A DNA stretch of 63,920 bases from an uncultured Gammaproteobacteria bacterium (GCA_938084745.1 CALKEZ010000025.1:1-63920), one strand, 5' to 3'; counted from the first letter of the stretch, positions 27,252-38,567 are shown. The notes: generated from the sequence alone by a model not told the origin. Made by a program: numbers and translations.

Positions 27252-27580
27252 CCGAAAAAATAACGCTATTGATATCAGCCATGCGTGATAGAAGGACGCC
27301 CTGGTATGCAAAAGCGATTGTTGTTTTGACGCTGGCTTATATCATCAGCCCGATAGATCTCATCCCTGACTTCATTCCGGTTGTAGGCCTTCTGGATGAA
27401 GTGATTTTAATTCCACTTGCCTATAAGCTGGTTATGAAATTGATCCCGGATGAAGTAAAGGCCGATGTTGTGCTCGCTAATAATAACGGTCCCATACACG
27501 TCGGGGTTAAGATACTAGGTATTGGTGCAATTGTGATCGTCTGGTTCAGTTTAATCTACATTACATATAAATCGTTATGA
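27248..27580 (+). CDS. YkvA/DUF1232 family membrane protein
   Basis: A 110-residue protein with a GTG start overlapping the batD stop (GTGA). It has the DUF1232 signature AYIISPIDLIPDFIPVVGLL followed by a helical region, and a C-terminal membrane helix (IGAIVIVWFSLIYITYKSL). The family is widespread and of unknown function. It closes the Bat operon. Confidence 0.88.
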   Translation: MTEKITLLISAMRDRRTPWYAKAIVVLTLAYIISPIDLIPDFIPVVGLLDEVILIPLAYKLVMKLIPDEVKADVVLANNNGPIHVGVKILGIGAIVIVWFSLIYITYKSL

Positions 27581-27582
27581 TG

Positions 27583-27939
27583 TTAAAACCTTCTCTTCAA
27601 ACGCTCATTACCTGGTTTATCGGCTGATTCAAACCATTTGTCAGTAAATGGATCACCACTTTCTTTTTGTTGGGTAGTTTCCATTTTTTCAGTATTGCTG
27701 TTTGCGATAGCAGACGCGGAGAATTCCTTGGAAAAATAAGCCTGGCAAGAATCCGTCGCTAATTTCAGTGCTTGATCCGTTTGATTTTGCGTTAAATCTC
27801 CGACTACTTCAGATTTCAATCTTGCGACTAGTGATATCGCGTGACGCAGGCATGCTTTATTAATCTTAACATCCAGTTCATCGGCATAAGTCAACGATGG
27901 CAGTAGACTTAAAATAGTAAGATACAAAAACAATTTCAT
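27583..27939 (-). CDS. Small exported protein of unknown function
   Basis: A 118-residue protein with a signal peptide of about 19 residues (LPSLTYA before DELDVKI). The mature part has two cysteines (Cys29 region KACLRHAI and DSCQAYF) that may form a disulfide, a helical core and a charged C-terminus ending ERLKRRF. I do not recognise a family. It lies 4 nt downstream of the DUF423 gene and converges with the end of the Bat operon. Confidence 0.6.
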   Translation of the reverse strand: MKLFLYLTILSLLPSLTYADELDVKINKACLRHAISLVARLKSEVVGDLTQNQTDQALKLATDSCQAYFSKEFSASAIANSNTEKMETTQQKESGDPFTDKWFESADKPGNERLKRRF

Positions 27940-27943
27940 AATA

Positions 27944-28333
27944 TTAATCCTTAAGAATGGTGATAAATAAACTTAACCAGGCAAATATAAAAAGTAATCC
28001 ACCTACCGGCGCGATCATTCCCAGCCAACGCAGATTAAGAATGCTTAAACAATAAAGGCTACCACAAAATAGAATGATTCCGAAAAACATCAGCCAGCCC
28101 GAGCTTTTCAGCCAGATATTAACAGGCAGGTTCATCGCCAGGATGCCAATCAATATCAAACCGAGAGCATGATAGAAGTGGTATTGAACACCGGTTTGAT
28201 AAACGCTCAATAATGATTCGTCCAGCCGTGCTTTTAATGCATGCGCTCCAAAGGCGCCGAGTATTACAGCCAAAGCAGCATTAGCTGAACCCAGCAATAA
28301 AAACAACTTGGCCGACATATTTAATTCGTTCAT
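27944..28333 (-). CDS. DUF423 family membrane protein (YgdD-like)
   Basis: A 129-residue integral membrane protein with four predicted helices and the family signature LGAFGAHALKARLDE in the first loop, GVQYHFYHALGLILIGILA in the second helix region and WLGMIAPVGGLLFIFAWL at the end. Function unknown. Its ATG overlaps the stop of the upstream methyltransferase-like gene by 4 nt. Confidence 0.9.
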   Translation of the reverse strand: MNELNMSAKLFLLLGSANAALAVILGAFGAHALKARLDESLLSVYQTGVQYHFYHALGLILIGILAMNLPVNIWLKSSGWLMFFGIILFCGSLYCLSILNLRWLGMIAPVGGLLFIFAWLSLFITILKD

Positions 28334-29142
28334 TGTTTAACAAAACGTAAGGTCATACGGTCACTTTCACCAATTGCCGAATATTTATCTTTATCAACAT
28401 CCTGGAGGCGATAGCTGGGAGGAAGCGTCCAGACGCCTTCAGGGTGGTCATGGGTGTCTTTAGGATTAGCATTAATTTCAGATGTGCCGACTAATTCAAA
28501 CCCTGCATTCTCTATAAGTCTGATTAAATAAGATTCCGGTACATAACCTTTTTCTGCTGAGGCTTCAGGGTCGCTGCCCTTGGCAGCGCGATGTTGAACA
28601 ACACCCAGAATCCCCGCTGGTTTCAAGACACGGTGTATAGCCGCGTAGATATCCTCAATACCACCATAACGAATCCAGTTATGTGAACTGCGAAAGGTGA
28701 GAACCATGTCCTGCGAATTATCAGCAACTGCTTCAAGGTAGCCATCGTCTTTAAAGTTGACAACCTTCACCTTGCCATAGACAGCGGGTATTGCCGCCAT
28801 CATCAGCATCGTGTTGTTATGCAAATCGGCCAGATGACTGTTTGGGTGATTTGCACCAAAATGCGCAATTGTTAATTGTCCCTTGTCTTTTAATAATGGC
28901 GCGAGAATTTCGGTGTACCAGCCTCTACCGGGCAATATTTCAAGTACGCGCATATCCGGTTTAATACCAAAAAACTGCAATGTTTCCTGTGGATGACGAT
29001 AGATATCGCGCGCTTTGTTGTCAGTATTCCTGCTGGCGCTATTAACGGCGGCTTCAATATCGTTGTGGTCATCAGCGAAAGTGTTAAATGTGACTAATGT
29101 AAAGAATGTACAGGCAATGATTGATGATCTGATTATTGGCAT
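28330..29142 (-). CDS. Exported SAM-methyltransferase-like protein
   Basis: A 270-residue protein with an apparent signal peptide (residues 1-23, ending TFNTFA before DDHND). The rest is a class I methyltransferase fold: motif I region MRVLEILPGRGWYTEILAP, GQLTIAHFG, DMVLTFRSSHNWIRYGGIED and RVLKPAGILGVVQHR. Homologues annotated as predicted methyltransferases (COG4798-like) share both the leader and the fold. The odd point is export, since S-adenosylmethionine is cytoplasmic; it may be a moonlighting or SAM-independent protein. It begins a three-gene unit with DUF423 and the small exported protein. Confidence 0.8.
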   Translation of the reverse strand: MPIIRSSIIACTFFTLVTFNTFADDHNDIEAAVNSASRNTDNKARDIYRHPQETLQFFGIKPDMRVLEILPGRGWYTEILAPLLKDKGQLTIAHFGANHPNSHLADLHNNTMLMMAAIPAVYGKVKVVNFKDDGYLEAVADNSQDMVLTFRSSHNWIRYGGIEDIYAAIHRVLKPAGILGVVQHRAAKGSDPEASAEKGYVPESYLIRLIENAGFELVGTSEINANPKDTHDHPEGVWTLPPSYRLQDVDKDKYSAIGESDRMTLRFVKQ

Positions 29143-29359
29143 TTTTTGTTCCTTGAATGATATCTAATGTTAATGCTTATGTCGGACTGTTCTAACGAAT
29201 ACAGTAAGTTTCGCTGCGTCGGTTTTCAATAGCTGACTGATAATACCGCTGCTGCTCTGGCAAGGCTAATCATCGTTACTGACAGAATTTGCAGACTTAA
29301 AAGCACATTACGCATATTATCAATACTATGAATAGTATTCTTCGACAATAAGTTAATTT

Positions 29360-29848
29360 ATGGACCAGCAGTCTAAAGCGCAAGTTCCAGTAAAGATGCT
29401 ATTGAATCCAGCGCATTGCTTATCGCTTGGGTTTGGAAGCGGACTTGCTCCAAAAATGCCGGGAACCTTGGGAACGCTGGTCGGTGTGTTGTTATTTGTG
29501 CTGCTGCCGCAAATGGATTGGAAAATTTATCTCGCTATCACGGTCGTCGCGTTTGTTGCGGGCATTTTGTTATGTGACTACACCGCTAAAGCGCTTAATG
29601 TACATGATCATCCGGCCATAGTCTGGGATGAGATTGTAGGTTATCTCATTACCATGTTTATGGTGCCCGGAGATTGGATGTGGATCGTGATAGGTTTCAT
29701 ACTGTTTAGAATCTTCGACATACTCAAGCCCTGGCCTATTTCAATCGCAGATAAAAAAGTACCCGGTGGCTTGGGTATTATGCTGGATGATGTTATTGCG
29801 GCTATTTTTTCTCTGATAATTATACAAATAACCCTATATTTGTTATAA
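29360..29848 (+). CDS. pgpA: Phosphatidylglycerophosphatase A
   Basis: A 162-residue inner-membrane protein with the PgpA signature: LGFGSGLAPKMPGTLGTLVG near the N-terminus, HDHPAIVWDEIVGYLITMF with the acidic catalytic residues, and FRIFDILKPWPISIADKKV then GGLGIMLDDVIAAIFS. It dephosphorylates phosphatidylglycerol phosphate in phospholipid synthesis. A thiL gene is a usual neighbour elsewhere but is absent here. Confidence 0.93.
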   Translation: MDQQSKAQVPVKMLLNPAHCLSLGFGSGLAPKMPGTLGTLVGVLLFVLLPQMDWKIYLAITVVAFVAGILLCDYTAKALNVHDHPAIVWDEIVGYLITMFMVPGDWMWIVIGFILFRIFDILKPWPISIADKKVPGGLGIMLDDVIAAIFSLIIIQITLYLL

Positions 29849-29894
29849 GGTTAATGAAATTACCTAAAAAATGGTTTAAATAAATTAAAACCAA

Positions 29895-30506
29895 ATGCGT
29901 AATAAAACAGTCACATTCGTTTCTATTTTTATCCTCTCGTTCATTTCGATGCCGAGTCAGGCAGATATCTATAAATATGTCGACAAATATGGTCGTGTCA
30001 TTCTCACCGATAAGCCTGCGCATAGCGGTTATAAACAATTAGTTAAAACCTGGAAAGGCTGGGAAGAACGTAAAGCCGTTTCGAAAAATTACAATTGGGT
30101 AAAAAATCAAAAAAAGTTTGACCCAACGATAAGAAGCGTTGCGAAAATATACAAGCTCCCACATGCACTCTTGCACGCTGTGATTACAGCTGAATCATCC
30201 TATGACCCAAATGCGATCTCACGTGCCGGAGCAGTCGGTCTGATGCAATTGATGCCGGAAACGGCCAAACAGTATGGTGTGAGTAATCGACGTGACCCAA
30301 AACAAAATATATACGGTGGCTCGCGTTATCTGCGCTACTTGTTAAAGTTATTCAAGAATGATCTTTCTCTGGCACTGGCAGCATACAATGCTGGGGAGGG
30401 TACAGTTAAAAAATACGGTAATAAAATCCCGCCTTATAAAGAGACCCGTAACTACGTCAACAAAGTCATCAAGTACTATAAAAAATATCGCAGCTCAATG
30501 AGTTGA
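29895..30506 (+). CDS. Lytic transglycosylase with DUF4124 N-terminus
   Basis: A 203-residue exported protein. A signal peptide of about 23 residues is followed by a DUF4124-like segment (ADIYKYVDKYGRVILTDKPA), then an SLT domain (about 90-195): the catalytic Glu is in HAVITAESSYDPNAIS, followed by AGAVGLMQLMPETAKQYGV, NIYGGSRYLRYLL and LALAAYNAGEGTVKKY. It cleaves the glycan strand of peptidoglycan to make anhydro ends. It is 46 nt after pgpA. Confidence 0.92.
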   Translation: MRNKTVTFVSIFILSFISMPSQADIYKYVDKYGRVILTDKPAHSGYKQLVKTWKGWEERKAVSKNYNWVKNQKKFDPTIRSVAKIYKLPHALLHAVITAESSYDPNAISRAGAVGLMQLMPETAKQYGVSNRRDPKQNIYGGSRYLRYLLKLFKNDLSLALAAYNAGEGTVKKYGNKIPPYKETRNYVNKVIKYYKKYRSSMS

Positions 30507-30558
30507 TTTATTTGTCCAGACGGAGATGGGATATCGCTTCTAGGGGAATCAATTGCGG

Positions 30559-31353
30559 CTAGATATGATCTTCAATGCGCTTTACCAGGACTTTCTGTGC
30601 AATAGGGTAAACGGCCGGACCAAACTGATTATAAACAGCAACATCGGCAGCATCACGACCATAACCAATCGCGACATAGCCGCCTTTCAGTTTATCTACG
30701 GTTGGATCGAAGGTATACCAGCGTCCCGCAACGAAGACCTCAAACCAGGCATGAAGATCCATCGGTTTCAATTCGTAAAGATAGCCTACTACCATACGGG
30801 CCGGAATACTGAGGCTGCGGCATAAGGCAATACAGAGGTGGGTGAGATCTCTGCAAACGCCGTGTTGTTGCATATTGACCTCTACTGCCGAGATGGGAAC
30901 ATCACTGCTTTCCGTTTCGTACCGAATAGTGGAGTGCACCCAATCCGTTATGGCAGCAACTTGATCATAGCCGGGCATCAGGCCGGCTGTGATCGAAGTA
31001 GCCATTTGACCAAACCGATCCGATTCGCAATAACGGCTGGGTAGTAAATAATTCAACACATTATCAGGTAAGTTCTGCACCTCTACAAACGCTCCACCGA
31101 AACACTGATCCACATGATCTGCGGTCATTACATCGGCCGCAGTATATACGGCAAATGCGGGCGGCATTGCGATCAGGCGTTGGCAGAGGTTGCCATAAAT
31201 ATCGGTAAATTCAAAAGCGGGTACATTAGGCACGAGTTTGTATTCTTCGCGCGCTATCCATTGTTGCGCGCCACTGCGCGGTCTAAGCATTAGTAGAAAA
31301 GGAGTTGGTACTGTGAGATTGAATTCAATATCGCAACTTGTTCGTAACCACAT
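30559..31353 (-). CDS. Transglutaminase-like cysteine protease-fold protein
   Basis: A 264-residue cytoplasmic protein. The N-terminal beta domain (about 1-120) includes [20 protein letters not shown]. The transglutaminase-like core has its triad: Cys in [20 protein letters not shown], His in [14 protein letters not shown] and Asp in YTFDPTVD. Such proteins are often amide hydrolases or peptidases; the substrate is unknown. It stands alone between the transglycosylase and ilvD. Confidence 0.87.
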   Translation of the reverse strand: MWLRTSCDIEFNLTVPTPFLLMLRPRSGAQQWIAREEYKLVPNVPAFEFTDIYGNLCQRLIAMPPAFAVYTAADVMTADHVDQCFGGAFVEVQNLPDNVLNYLLPSRYCESDRFGQMATSITAGLMPGYDQVAAITDWVHSTIRYETESSDVPISAVEVNMQQHGVCRDLTHLCIALCRSLSIPARMVVGYLYELKPMDLHAWFEVFVAGRWYTFDPTVDKLKGGYVAIGYGRDAADVAVYNQFGPAVYPIAQKVLVKRIEDHI

Positions 31354-31477
31354 GAGCCTAGAATTTACCTGGATAGCTAAAGAGAAAGCTACTTCTTCTT
31401 CTGCACTTGTTCAGGGATATATTAATGTTCACCTTCCTGTCTGCGCATGAGAATTAGGGATTGAACATAAAGTGATA

Positions 31478-33157
31478 TTACTCATCAGTTACACAACCTT
31501 CCGATGCAGTCTTGACCGTCTTGATATATTTATAGAGTGTTCCTCTAGTTGCTTTATACGCCGGCATACTCCATTTTTCTTTTCTGTTCTTTATTTCATC
31601 AGCACTAACGTCAAATGAAATTTCATTTTTTTCAGCATCAATGGTGACAATATCACCGTTTTCAACAAGCGCGATGGGACCGCCTTCCTGCGCTTCGGGG
31701 ACAACATGTCCAATAATGAAACCATGAGAGCCACCAGAGAAACGACCATCGGTGATCATGGCAACGTCACTACCCAGACCTGCGCCCATGATAGCGGATG
31801 TAGGGGTTAACATCTCAGGCATGCCGGGACCGCCTTTAGGACCTTCGTAACGGATGATGATGACATCACCTTTTTCAATCTTGTTGTCTTCCAGACCTGT
31901 CAGCATATCTTCTTCAGAGTCATAGACCTTGGCCGGACCTTTAAAAACAAGACCTTCTTTGCCGGTTATTTTTGCAACAGCGCCTTCGGGTGCAAGATTA
32001 CCTTTCAATATACGAATATGACCACTGGCTTTTAGAGGCTTGTCCAATGGCGCAATAATATCCTGACCAGCCTTGAAACTGGGTAGGTCGGACAGATTTT
32101 CCCGTATGGTCTTACCGGTTACAGTCAGGCAATCACCGTTGATCATGTTATTTTCGAGCAGGAACTTCATCACGGCAGGAGTGCCGCCGACAAGGTGAAG
32201 ATCTTCCATTACGTATTTGCCACTCGGTTTCAGATCTGAAAGATAAGGGGTTCGGTCGCTAACGGCTTGAAAATCATCGATCGTTAATTCGACATCGACC
32301 GCACGTGCCATGGCTAACAAATGCAATACTGCGTTGGTGGAACCACCCAGAACAGTAATCAGCACCATGGCATTTTCAAATGCCTCACGCGTCATGATGT
32401 CGCGCGGTTTGATATCTTTTTCCAGTAAATTTTTAATTGCCAGCCCGGCCTTGAAGCATTCTTCCAACTTGCCCGGATCAACTGCCGGTGTTGATGAACT
32501 GTACGGTAAAGACATGCCCATAGCTTCAATTGCCGAGGCCATTGTATTCGCGGTATACATCCCGCCACAGGCGCCAGCACCGGGACAGGATTTTTTCACA
32601 ATCTCCTGACGCGTTTTTTCATCAATACTACCCGTAATAAATTCACCATAACTTTGAAAGGCAGAGATAATATCCAGCGTCTTATTATCGCAATGTCCGG
32701 GTTTAATCGTGCCGCCATAGACCATGAGCGAGGGTCGATTGAGACGTCCCATTGCGATTAAACAACCGGGCATATTTTTATCGCAGCCGGGTAGTGAAAT
32801 ATTCGCGTCATACCATTGCGCTGACATGACGGTTTCAATCGAATCGGCGATCAGGTCTCGTGACTGTAATGAATAACTCATACCATCCGTGCCCATCGAA
32901 ATACCATCGCTGACACCAATAGTATTGAAACGCATCCCGACCATACCGGCAGCGACAACACCTTCTTTTACCTTTTGTGCCAGATCAAGCAAATGCATGT
33001 TGCAGGTATTGCCCTCGTACCAGACGCTGGAAATGCCTACCTGAGCCTTGCTCATATCGTCCTCGGTCATCCCCGTGCCATAAAGCATGGCTTGCGATGC
33101 GCCCTGGGATTTGGGTTCTGTAATACGTGAACTGAATTTATTAATTTTATTACTCAT
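31478..33157 (-). CDS. ilvD: Dihydroxy-acid dehydratase
   Basis: A 559-residue Fe-S enzyme that converts 2,3-dihydroxy acids to 2-keto acids in valine, leucine and isoleucine synthesis. The cluster ligands are visible: Cys52 (GNTCNMH), Cys125 ([12 protein letters not shown]) and Cys197 ([17 protein letters not shown]). Other anchors are [17 protein letters not shown] and [19 protein letters not shown]. It is divergent from argE with 111 bp between. Confidence 0.96.
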   Translation of the reverse strand: MSNKINKFSSRITEPKSQGASQAMLYGTGMTEDDMSKAQVGISSVWYEGNTCNMHLLDLAQKVKEGVVAAGMVGMRFNTIGVSDGISMGTDGMSYSLQSRDLIADSIETVMSAQWYDANISLPGCDKNMPGCLIAMGRLNRPSLMVYGGTIKPGHCDNKTLDIISAFQSYGEFITGSIDEKTRQEIVKKSCPGAGACGGMYTANTMASAIEAMGMSLPYSSSTPAVDPGKLEECFKAGLAIKNLLEKDIKPRDIMTREAFENAMVLITVLGGSTNAVLHLLAMARAVDVELTIDDFQAVSDRTPYLSDLKPSGKYVMEDLHLVGGTPAVMKFLLENNMINGDCLTVTGKTIRENLSDLPSFKAGQDIIAPLDKPLKASGHIRILKGNLAPEGAVAKITGKEGLVFKGPAKVYDSEEDMLTGLEDNKIEKGDVIIIRYEGPKGGPGMPEMLTPTSAIMGAGLGSDVAMITDGRFSGGSHGFIIGHVVPEAQEGGPIALVENGDIVTIDAEKNEISFDVSADEIKNRKEKWSMPAYKATRGTLYKYIKTVKTASEGCVTDE

Positions 33158-33268
33158 TATTTATGCACCTGTATCGATTCTTTCGCCATGTCTGAAAAAG
33201 GTGCGTTAGAATACATTAGCGCTGGCCACTTGTCAGGCTCATAAAGAACAACAATAAAGATTATACCC

Positions 33269-34423
33269 ATGAGAAAAACAGCAAAATTCGAAGATTGTTT
33301 TGCAGAATTGATAAGCTTGCCATCCGTAAGCTGCATTGATCCTGCACATGATCAAAGTAATCGAGGGGTTATTGATGCACTTGCCAATTCGCTTGACGCG
33401 CTTGGATTTGTTTGCGAGATCATGCCGCTCAGTGATAATCCCGAGAAATGTAATTTAATCGCTCGCTATGGCGACGGGGAAGGTGGGCTGGCTTTATCCG
33501 GTCACACCGATACGGTTCCTTATGATGCAAAAGGCTGGGATACCGATCCATTCAAACTGACAAAAATGAATGGCAACTATTATGGCCTTGGCACTGCCGA
33601 CATGAAGAGTTTCTTTCCGATTATATTTGAAACATTGGAAAGAATGGCCGACGTAAAATTCACTAAACCGATTACCGTTGTCGCGACCGCAGACGAAGAA
33701 AGCACAATGTCTGGTGCACGCGCTATACAACAAGCGAATAAAGCGTTGGGTCGATATTGCATCATTGGTGAACCGACCGGGTTAGTGCCACGCTATAGTC
33801 ATAAAGGCATTATTCTTGAAACAATTCTCCTTCAGGGACGTTCCGGACATTCCAGTGATCCTGCTCTCGGCAATAGTGCTCTGGAAGGCATGGTCGATGT
33901 GATGAATGCACTGCGACGCTGGCGTTCAGAATTACAGGCCGAGTATCACAATAATGAATTTAAAATTCCGGTACCGACATTGAATCTGGGGCGTATACAA
34001 GGCGGTGATAGCGCCAATCGCATTTGCGCTAATTGTGAACTGGCCATGGATCTTCGAATGTTGCCGGGCATGGAGATCACCAGCTTAAAAGAAAAAATGC
34101 ATCGTGTTGTGAAAGAGAGCCTGGCGGGCTCCGGGCTTACGGTTGAATTCAGCAGCCTGTTTGACGGAACACCACCGATGCAGACCTCGATTAACAGTGA
34201 AATCGTGCGTATGAGTGAAAAATATACACAAACCAGCGCCAGTTCCGTTGCTTTTGGCACAGAAGGCCCATTTTTTAATGACATGGGTCTGGAAACCGTT
34301 ATCCTTGGTCCCGGTGATATTGATGTTGCGCATCAGCCCAATGAATTTTTACAGATCGATAGAATTGAACCGATGATTAATATCTTATCGAAGATGATTA
34401 ATCATTTTTGTGAGGGAAAATAA
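33269..34423 (+). CDS. argE: Acetylornithine deacetylase
   Basis: A 384-residue M20-family metallohydrolase. Zinc-ligand motifs: LSGHTDTVPYDAKGWDTDPF with His and Asp, LGTADMKSFFPI, DEESTMSGARAI with the catalytic Glu pair, and the closing His in DVAHQPNEFLQIDRI. It releases ornithine and acetate from N-acetylornithine. Its TAA overlaps the ATG of argA by one base, so the two are coupled in arginine synthesis. Confidence 0.93.
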   Translation: MRKTAKFEDCFAELISLPSVSCIDPAHDQSNRGVIDALANSLDALGFVCEIMPLSDNPEKCNLIARYGDGEGGLALSGHTDTVPYDAKGWDTDPFKLTKMNGNYYGLGTADMKSFFPIIFETLERMADVKFTKPITVVATADEESTMSGARAIQQANKALGRYCIIGEPTGLVPRYSHKGIILETILLQGRSGHSSDPALGNSALEGMVDVMNALRRWRSELQAEYHNNEFKIPVPTLNLGRIQGGDSANRICANCELAMDLRMLPGMEITSLKEKMHRVVKESLAGSGLTVEFSSLFDGTPPMQTSINSEIVRMSEKYTQTSASSVAFGTEGPFFNDMGLETVILGPGDIDVAHQPNEFLQIDRIEPMINILSKMINHFCEGK

Positions 34424-35748
34424 TGACACAAGAAAACGCCTTTGTTGATTGGTTTAGAGGCGCAGCACCCTATATACATGCTCATCGCGGTCGGACGTTT
34501 GTCTTGCAGATGGGTGGTGATGTCGTCGCGTCTGATGATTTCTCACATTTGATCCATGATCTGGCATTACTGAATAGTCTGGCAATCAAGCTGGTCATTG
34601 TGTTTGGCGCAAGACCTCAAATCGACGAATTACTAAAAGAAAGAAGTATCACGCCACAGTACAGTGGTGCGCTACGTGTTACAGACGATATCGCTATTAG
34701 CAGTGTTAAACAGGCTGTGGGTGAGATAAAAATCCAAATCGAAGCATTACTCTCCATGGGGTTACCCAATTCACCGATGGCCGCGTCTTCTGTCAAGGTT
34801 GCGTCGGGTAATTATGTTACGGGTAGACCTTATGGTGTCGTTAATGGAGTGGATCTTGATCTGACTGGCAGAGTAAGAAGCCTGGAAAAAGAGACCATCA
34901 ATAATCGACTCGACGCCGGTGAGATAGTCTTGATTCCGCCGCTGGGTTATTCCGCCACAGGTGAAGTTTTTAACCTGAGTTCGATCGAGGTTGCAGCGCA
35001 AGTCGCCATTAATCTTTCTGCCGATAAACTCATTATGATTAGCAATGCCCCGCTCTTAAAAAATGATCAGGGTGAGGTAATCAAGCAAATCACCTGCGCG
35101 CAGGCTAAAGAAAAACTTGATCCCGGCATTGTCTACAATATTGATGAAACACCGGCCACCGCATTAGCACAGGGTATTAAAGCGTGCGAAGCAGGGGTCA
35201 AGCGCGTTCACTACATCGATAAAAATATCGACGGTGGAATATTACAAGAACTCTTTAGCCGCGATGGTGTGGGTACACTATTGAGTGGAACACCGTTTGA
35301 TTCGATACATCAGGCCACAGTGAATGATATTGGTGGCATTCTTGAACTAATCGAACCATTAGAAGAACAGGGCATTCTTGTTAAACGTTCAAGAGAAAAG
35401 ATCGAGGTCGATATTAAGGATTATAGCGTTTTGGTGCGTGATGGGACGGTGATCGCCTGTGCTGCATTGCATGAATATCCCGAAGACAACGTCGTGGAGC
35501 TGGCATGTATGGCAGTACACCCGGATTATCAAAATCAGGCCAAGGGCGATACGCTGTTTAGCTTTATAGAATCTATCGCCATCGAAAAAGGTGCAAAAAT
35601 TCTGTTTGTGTTAACCACACAAACAGAACACTGGTTTCTGGAAAAAGGTTTTAAAGAAGCGGATATCAGTTCTTTACCGGTTAAAAAACAGAATATTTAT
35701 AACTATCAACGTAACTCAAAGACTTTGATTAAGACTTTAAACGTCTAA
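34423..35748 (+). CDS. argA: N-acetylglutamate synthase
   Basis: A 441-residue two-domain enzyme. Residues ~1-290 are an amino-acid-kinase fold (GRTFVLQMGGDVVASDDFSH, KLVIVFGARPQIDELL, and GEIVLIPPLGYSATGEVFNL), the arginine-sensing part. Residues ~295-441 are a GNAT domain (VELACMAVHPDYQNQAKGDT; FVLTTQTEHWFLEKGFKEAD), which acetylates glutamate. This is the classical ArgA of gammaproteobacteria. It follows argE with an overlapping start. Confidence 0.95.
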   Translation: MTQENAFVDWFRGAAPYIHAHRGRTFVLQMGGDVVASDDFSHLIHDLALLNSLAIKLVIVFGARPQIDELLKERSITPQYSGALRVTDDIAISSVKQAVGEIKIQIEALLSMGLPNSPMAASSVKVASGNYVTGRPYGVVNGVDLDLTGRVRSLEKETINNRLDAGEIVLIPPLGYSATGEVFNLSSIEVAAQVAINLSADKLIMISNAPLLKNDQGEVIKQITCAQAKEKLDPGIVYNIDETPATALAQGIKACEAGVKRVHYIDKNIDGGILQELFSRDGVGTLLSGTPFDSIHQATVNDIGGILELIEPLEEQGILVKRSREKIEVDIKDYSVLVRDGTVIACAALHEYPEDNVVELACMAVHPDYQNQAKGDTLFSFIESIAIEKGAKILFVLTTQTEHWFLEKGFKEADISSLPVKKQNIYNYQRNSKTLIKTLNV

Positions 35749-35786
35749 TGATTATAAATATTCGTGATTTTTAATCGCTTATACTG

Positions 35787-38054
35787 CTATACCGCGCCTT
35801 CGAGTTCTTCTTCCTCAATCTGGATCTTGATATCATCGTTTTCAATCGTCACAACGACATGACCACCATGCTCAAGCTTGCCAAATAATAGTTCTTCGGC
35901 CAAAGCCCGTTTGACCTTTTCCTGGATTAAACGAGACATCGGTCTGGCGCCCATCAACTTGTCGTAACCATGAATCGCTAACCATTCACGAGCCTCTTCC
36001 GTTACTTCAACGGTGACCTTCTTCTCATCAAGCTGTGCTTCGAGTTCGATCAAGAACTTATCCACGACATTGGCAATGGTTCGCTTATCAAGGGCATTGA
36101 ATTGGATAATAGCGTCCAGACGGTTACGGAATTCAGGGCTGAACATCTGCTTGATACTTGCCATAGCATCACCGGAATGATCCTGAGTTGTAAAACCAAC
36201 CGAAGCCCGGCTGATACGATCGGCTCCCGCATTAGTGGTCATTACAATAATGACATTACGAAAATCTGATTTGCGGCCATTGGCGTCCGTCAGGGTACCG
36301 TGATCGAATATCTGCAACATGAGGTTGAAGACGTCAGGATGTGCTTTCTCGATTTCATCAAGCAACAGAACACAATGTGGCTGTTTATTAATCGCATCAG
36401 TGAGTAAGCCGCCTTGATCAAATCCAACATAGCCAGGAGGAGCACCGATCAATCGGGAAACAGTATGACGTTCCATATATTCGGACATATCAAATCGAAT
36501 TAAATCGACACCCATCTGGATGGCGAGTTGTCGGGTTACTTCAGTCTTACCGACACCCGTTGGACCGGCGAATAAGAAGTTGCCGATCGGTTTATTCGGA
36601 TTACCCAGGCCGGAACGCGACATCTTGATTGCATCAGACAATGTACTGATAGCTTCATCCTGACCAAATACAACCATCTTAAGGTTGCGATCAAGGTTCT
36701 TAATGATGTCTTTATCCGATGAGTTAACCGTCTTCGCGGGTATGCGCGCGATCTTGGCAATGATGTTTTCAATATCGTTAACACCAACCGTCTTCTTTCG
36801 TTTAGAGGGCGATACCAACTGTTGTGCTGCGCCAGCTTCATCAATCACGTCGATAGCTTTATCCGGCAAATGCCGATCATTAATATAACGTTGTGTGAGT
36901 TCAGCCGCAGTACGCAAGGCTTGATGCGTGTAGCGGATTTGATGATGTTCTTCAAAACGTGATTTCAACCCTTCAAGAATCTTCACCGTTTCATCAATGG
37001 AAGGTTCGGTCACATCAATTTTCTGGAAGCGTCGAGCCAGTGCACGATCTTTTTCAAATATGCCTCGATATTCCTGGTAGGTCGTAGAGCCAATACATTT
37101 TAATTCGCCAGAGGCTAAAACAGGTTTGATAATGTTGGAGGCATCCATTACCCCACCGGATGCTGCGCCAGCACCGATAATGGTATGTATTTCGTCAATG
37201 AAAAGTACCGAGCCTGGCTGTTTCTTCAACTGAGCAATGACACCTTTCAAACGTTTTTCAAAATCGCCACGGTATTTTGTACCGGCCAATAAACCACCCA
37301 GATCAAGTGAATAGATTACTGAATCCATCAACACATCCGGCACGTCACCATCAACAATCAGTTTGGCCAGTCCTTCTGCTATTGCGGTTTTACCTACGCC
37401 GGCTTCACCCACGTACAAGGGATTATTTTTGCGGCGACGGCAGAGTATCTGGATAGTGCGTTGAACTTCGACTTGTCGACCAATCAGCGGATCGATCTTG
37501 CCCTTCATAGCTTCTTCATTAAGATTGACGGCATAGGCTTCCAAGGGGCTGGTGCCGCCTTCTTCCGGACGTGAGCCTTCTTCTATGTCATTTACATTTT
37601 CTTCATTTTCATGGTCATCATTTATCTTGGCGATGCCATGCGCGATATAATTTACAACGTCCAGACGAGCGACATTCTGCTGGCTTAGAAAATAAGCCGC
37701 ATGTGATTCACGTTCGCCAAAAATAGCGACTAGTACATTTGCACCGGTCACTTCTTTTTTACCTGAAGACTGCACATGAAACACCGCGCGTTGTAAGACA
37801 CGTTGAAAGCCGAGTGTCGGCTGCGTATCACGATCATCATCGTCTTCTATAATAGGAGAATTCTCCTGTATAAAGGTTATCAAATCACTGTGTAGGCTGT
37901 TCAGGTTAGCGCCACAGGCTTTAAGTACATTGGTGGCAGAAAGGTTGTCCAGCAAGGCAAGCAACAGATGTTCAACTGTCATGAATTCATGACGCTGTTC
38001 TCTGGCTTCTCGGAATGCGCTGTTAAGCGTTTGTTCTAGTTCTTTATCTAGCAT
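35787..38054 (-). CDS. clpA: ATP-dependent Clp protease ATPase subunit ClpA
   Basis: A 755-residue AAA+ unfoldase from the ATG at 38054, which has GAGGG 8 nt upstream; a longer reading to 38087 would overlap clpS. The N-domain (1-140, [20 protein letters not shown]) docks ClpS; the first AAA domain has GEAGVGKT (216-223); the second has [10 protein letters not shown], with [20 protein letters not shown] between its Walker motifs. The loop for ClpP docking is in the second domain. It delivers substrates to ClpP and follows clpS by 11 nt. Confidence 0.96.
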   Translation of the reverse strand: MLDKELEQTLNSAFREAREQRHEFMTVEHLLLALLDNLSATNVLKACGANLNSLHSDLITFIQENSPIIEDDDDRDTQPTLGFQRVLQRAVFHVQSSGKKEVTGANVLVAIFGERESHAAYFLSQQNVARLDVVNYIAHGIAKINDDHENEENVNDIEEGSRPEEGGTSPLEAYAVNLNEEAMKGKIDPLIGRQVEVQRTIQILCRRRKNNPLYVGEAGVGKTAIAEGLAKLIVDGDVPDVLMDSVIYSLDLGGLLAGTKYRGDFEKRLKGVIAQLKKQPGSVLFIDEIHTIIGAGAASGGVMDASNIIKPVLASGELKCIGSTTYQEYRGIFEKDRALARRFQKIDVTEPSIDETVKILEGLKSRFEEHHQIRYTHQALRTAAELTQRYINDRHLPDKAIDVIDEAGAAQQLVSPSKRKKTVGVNDIENIIAKIARIPAKTVNSSDKDIIKNLDRNLKMVVFGQDEAISTLSDAIKMSRSGLGNPNKPIGNFLFAGPTGVGKTEVTRQLAIQMGVDLIRFDMSEYMERHTVSRLIGAPPGYVGFDQGGLLTDAINKQPHCVLLLDEIEKAHPDVFNLMLQIFDHGTLTDANGRKSDFRNVIIVMTTNAGADRISRASVGFTTQDHSGDAMASIKQMFSPEFRNRLDAIIQFNALDKRTIANVVDKFLIELEAQLDEKKVTVEVTEEAREWLAIHGYDKLMGARPMSRLIQEKVKRALAEELLFGKLEHGGHVVVTIENDDIKIQIEEEELEGAV

Positions 38055-38065
38055 ATGAATTACCC

Positions 38066-38386
38066 TCAGGCTTTTTCCATTGTACAAAGAAGTGGGTGCT
38101 GGTTTTCACGCGAATAATCATTGACCAGCGAGACCTTGGTTTCGGCAATTTCGTGAGTGTATATACCACATACACCCTTACCGTGAGTATGTATCTCTAA
38201 CATGATGCGAGTAGCATTTCCCCGATCGACCGAAAAAAATATTTCTAAAATGTGTACTACGAAATCCATTGGTGTGTAGTCATCATTCAAAATAATGACT
38301 TTGTATAATGGGGGCCGTTTGAGCCGTGGCTTGGCTTCTTGAACAGCCAAGTCATCATCGTGAGTGTTGCCAGGTTTATCTGACAT
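38066..38386 (-). CDS. clpS: Clp protease adaptor ClpS
   Basis: A 106-residue adaptor: a disordered N-terminal tail, then the ClpS core with [20 protein letters not shown] (the N-end-rule pocket), [20 protein letters not shown] and the end [10 protein letters not shown]. It brings N-degron substrates to ClpA. It is directly upstream of clpA. Confidence 0.96.
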   Translation of the reverse strand: MSDKPGNTHDDDLAVQEAKPRLKRPPLYKVIILNDDYTPMDFVVHILEIFFSVDRGNATRIMLEIHTHGKGVCGIYTHEIAETKVSLVNDYSRENQHPLLCTMEKA

Positions 38387-38567
38387 AATAAGTTTTACTC
38401 ATACGGTTTGGTAAATCTAATCTAACAATTTTATTCATATCTCTACTACTAATAATGATACTTTCTGTTGGTCATTTTCAAGTCTTTTTTATAATTATAT
38501 TACGCATCTTTTGTGCCATAAGCATATATGGGGTTCGACAGTAATATTATCAATACGTGCAATATAT

